Assembly (NCBI RefSeq): GCF_002836775.1
Contig: NZ_PJAQ01000054.1
Coordinates: 124,001-188,000 of the forward strand
Length of the DNA stretch: 64,000 nt
Source: Colwellia sp. 12G3
GTDB taxonomy: Bacteria > Pseudomonadota > Gammaproteobacteria > Enterobacterales > Alteromonadaceae
Reading direction: 5' to 3'
Of the stretch, positions 62,382 through 64,000 are shown in pieces. Position 1 is the stretch's first letter. Every line of letters begins with the position of its first letter. The position numbers and the translations under genes are program-made. The notes under the pieces were generated by a model. The model did no database searches. It saw only the letters and a list, made by a program, of their open reading frames with translations, and was not told the origin of the DNA.

Positions 62382-63338
62382 TTATTTTAATGACGTGATG
62401 TATTGTGAAACAGCTTCAATATCAGCATCTGATAATTTAATGGCGATATTACGCATAATGCCATTATTGTCATTACCACGACTTCCATCACGGAAGCTAG
62501 CCAATTGCTTTTTCAAGTAATCCTGACTTTGTCCAGTAATGCTTGGGAAACCAGCTTGCTTCATGCCCTTACCTGTAACACCATGACAAGCAATACAAGC
62601 GGTAATACCTTTAGCAGCATCGCCACCTAAGTATAATTTATGTCCAGCTTCGTTTGACTCACCAGTACCTGCTTTAGTTGTTTGTACTGCAAAAAATGCC
62701 GCTAAGTCATGCATGTCTTCTTGAGTTAGCCCTGCAACCATACCGGCCATTACTGGGTCTTTACGGTTACCTGATTTGAAGTCAGCTAATTGCTTAGCAA
62801 GGTAGTTAGCACTTTGACCAGCAAGACTAGGGTACATAGGTATTAAGCTGTTACCGTCAGCACCGTGACAAGTTGCACATACCATTGTTTTGCTCTTACC
62901 TGCGGCTACATTACCTTTGTAAATTGCTGCTGCTGGTGTAGACGAAACGATTTCAACAGTACCTGCTGCAGGAGCGGCACTTGTTGGCGCTGCATCTGCA
63001 CTTGTATCTGAACTTGCTGCTGCAGCTTGTTCGTTTACATTAGGTAAACTTGAAAAATGAGCGGCTAAATCAGCCATATCTTCATCAGATAAGTTAGCCG
63101 CCATAGGTGCCATCATGGCATCAGTACGAGCGCCTGACTTAAAATCTTTTAATTGCTTGATGATATAAGCATCATTTTGACCAGCAAGGTTAGGAAACAT
63201 AGGACTTGCACTAACGCCGCTAGGACCGTGACAGGCACTACAAGCACCTGATTTTTCTTTACCTGCGTTTGCATCTGCGGCTTGTACAGCACTTACTGAA
63301 CTTAAAGCTACAAATAGCGAAAAGATAATTTTTTTCAT
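62382..63338 (-). CDS. Three-haem cytochrome c4-type protein
   Basis: 318 aa, periplasmic, signal peptide cleaved after VQA. Three c-type haem motifs: CSACH (33-37), CATCH (about 154) and CIACH (about 247), each followed by a family MAP/MAG or methionine-bearing segment (MMAPMAANLSDEDM, VMAGMVAGLTQEDM, IMRNIAIKLSDADI) that supplies the axial Met. Standard cytochrome c4 has two domains (about 200 aa); here an extra N-terminal domain is joined by an Ala/Ser/Thr-rich linker (about 105-140). It carries electrons to terminal oxidases or other periplasmic acceptors. Divergent from engB, the usual cytochrome c4 neighbour in this group. Confidence 0.92.
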   Translation of the reverse strand: MKKIIFSLFVALSSVSAVQAADANAGKEKSGACSACHGPSGVSASPMFPNLAGQNDAYIIKQLKDFKSGARTDAMMAPMAANLSDEDMADLAAHFSSLPNVNEQAAAASSDTSADAAPTSAAPAAGTVEIVSSTPAAAIYKGNVAAGKSKTMVCATCHGADGNSLIPMYPSLAGQSANYLAKQLADFKSGNRKDPVMAGMVAGLTQEDMHDLAAFFAVQTTKAGTGESNEAGHKLYLGGDAAKGITACIACHGVTGKGMKQAGFPSITGQSQDYLKKQLASFRDGSRGNDNNGIMRNIAIKLSDADIEAVSQYITSLK

Positions 63339-63551
63339 TGAGTTGCTCTCTGCTTGTCATTAATTACGTAGCTGTTTGAATCATAATAATAGCTATCTAA
63401 TTAAAAAATGATAAAAAAGTATGATGGATGTGTCGGCATTTTACACGAATATTAGCGCCGTGTAATAGTGGATAAGTAAAAATCGAGCAAAAAAAAGCGT
63501 AATTTCACTGTTTTATGCATTTATTTAATAATAAAAGCGAAAGAAAAACGC

Positions 63552-63557
63552 TATAAT
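63552..63557 (+). promoter_or_regulatory. Probable -10 box of engB
   Basis: TATAAT sits 18 bp before the GTG start, implying a 5' leader of only about 10-12 nt. No good -35 box was found at the right spacing. Confidence 0.4.
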
Positions 63558-63575
63558 GGCGAAAATTTTAAACGA

Positions 63576-64000
63576 GTGAAGCCCTTGTCTTCTACAAAGA
63601 TACATTTAACTAAAGCCGCCTTTACCATTAGCGCCCCAGATATCCGTCGTTTACCGGCTGATTCTGGTATTGAAGTTGCTTTTGCTGGGCGCTCTAATGC
63701 AGGTAAATCAAGCGCTTTGAATACGCTAACCAATCAGCGTGGTTTAGCTCGCATTAGTAAAACTCCAGGTCGAACTCAGCTTATCAATGTATTTGAAGTA
63801 GCAGAGAATCGACGCCTTATCGATTTACCCGGTTATGGTTTTGCCCAAGTGCCATTAGCCATGAAGAAAAAATGGCAAAAAGCGTTGGGTGAATACCTCG
63901 AAAAACGTCAGAGTCTAAAAGGACTCGTCGTTTTAATGGATATCCGTCATCCATTGAAAGACTTAGACATGGATTTAATACAGTGGGCCGCAGATAGCGA
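63576..64000 (+). CDS. engB: Ribosome biogenesis GTPase EngB, 3' end outside window
   Basis: The frame reads from GTG 63576 (or TTG 63585) through the window end. [20 protein letters not shown] and the P-loop GRSNAGKSS, the G2/G3 region ([23 protein letters not shown]) and [18 protein letters not shown] are all close to E. coli YihA/EngB. It is an essential GTPase needed for 50S ribosome assembly. No ATG lies in the frame upstream; a non-ATG start with a very short leader is therefore likely. Divergent from the cytochrome c4 gene. Confidence 0.93.
   Translation, partial: MKPLSSTKIHLTKAAFTISAPDIRRLPADSGIEVAFAGRSNAGKSSALNTLTNQRGLARISKTPGRTQLINVFEVAENRRLIDLPGYGFAQVPLAMKKKWQKALGEYLEKRQSLKGLVVLMDIRHPLKDLDMDLIQWAADS

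Overview
The window is AT-rich, gene-dense chromosomal DNA from a marine gammaproteobacterium. The protein set (Tex, GreB, a VC_2705-type symporter with its DUF4212 partner, a PEP-CTERM protein, a split LetA plus long LetB, NirBD/NasA, GlmU-DeoR-GlmS, cytochrome c4 divergent from EngB) fits Alteromonadales, most likely Colwellia or a close relative. That assignment is from recall of gene content, not from a search.

Layout. 1-10.8 kb: end of a TraF-like outer-membrane protein, GreB, a two-REC diguanylate cyclase, Tex, a non-coding stretch with an orphan Fur-type promoter and a MITE, a Cache chemoreceptor, and a transporter-type (SSS) histidine kinase with a small membrane partner. 11-20.3 kb: a DcaP-like porin, a chemoreceptor with a C-terminal sensor, a TonB siderophore receptor with a Fur box, an S9 peptidase and an M17 aminopeptidase. 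20.6-29.4 kb: a PEP-CTERM protein behind a sigma-54 promoter, an exonuclease/CBS-DUF294 pair divergent from a DUF4212-SSS symporter operon, then two small unknown genes (one a soluble MCP-tip-like protein) and a diiron ODP-type protein. 29.8-39.4 kb: assimilatory nitrate block (NarK-type transporter, fused PP2C-Ser/Thr kinase, NirB, NirD, NasA). 39.5-43.8 kb: glmU, a DeoR regulator, glmS.

Downstream of glmS (43.8-51.7 kb) is an accessory island. It starts exactly at attTn7 with two tandem Tn7-like transposon ends. Next comes an integron-type gene cassette carrying a PliI-like lysozyme inhibitor with its attC site. Then comes a second-messenger/chemotaxis signalling block (PAS-GGDEF-EAL, CheB-CheR-PAS) with gene decay, an internal-deletion relic and duplicated promoter DNA. 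Inverted copies of one repeat flank the signalling block. After that the core resumes: a MetF-like protein, an IorAB-type molybdenum hydroxylase operon with MocA and XdhC maturation proteins, a LetB-like protein with eight MCE domains and two half-size LetA proteins, a three-haem cytochrome c4, and the start of engB.

Themes that tie the genes together: iron control (two Fur-type sites); carbon/acetate control, where a shared TAGAC-N4-GTCTA motif lies upstream of the porin, a chemoreceptor and the symporter operon; and signalling by c-di-GMP and chemotaxis. At least three ~265-bp copies of one palindromic-ended element (MITE family) sit in regulatory gaps. No tRNA, rRNA or CRISPR array was seen.
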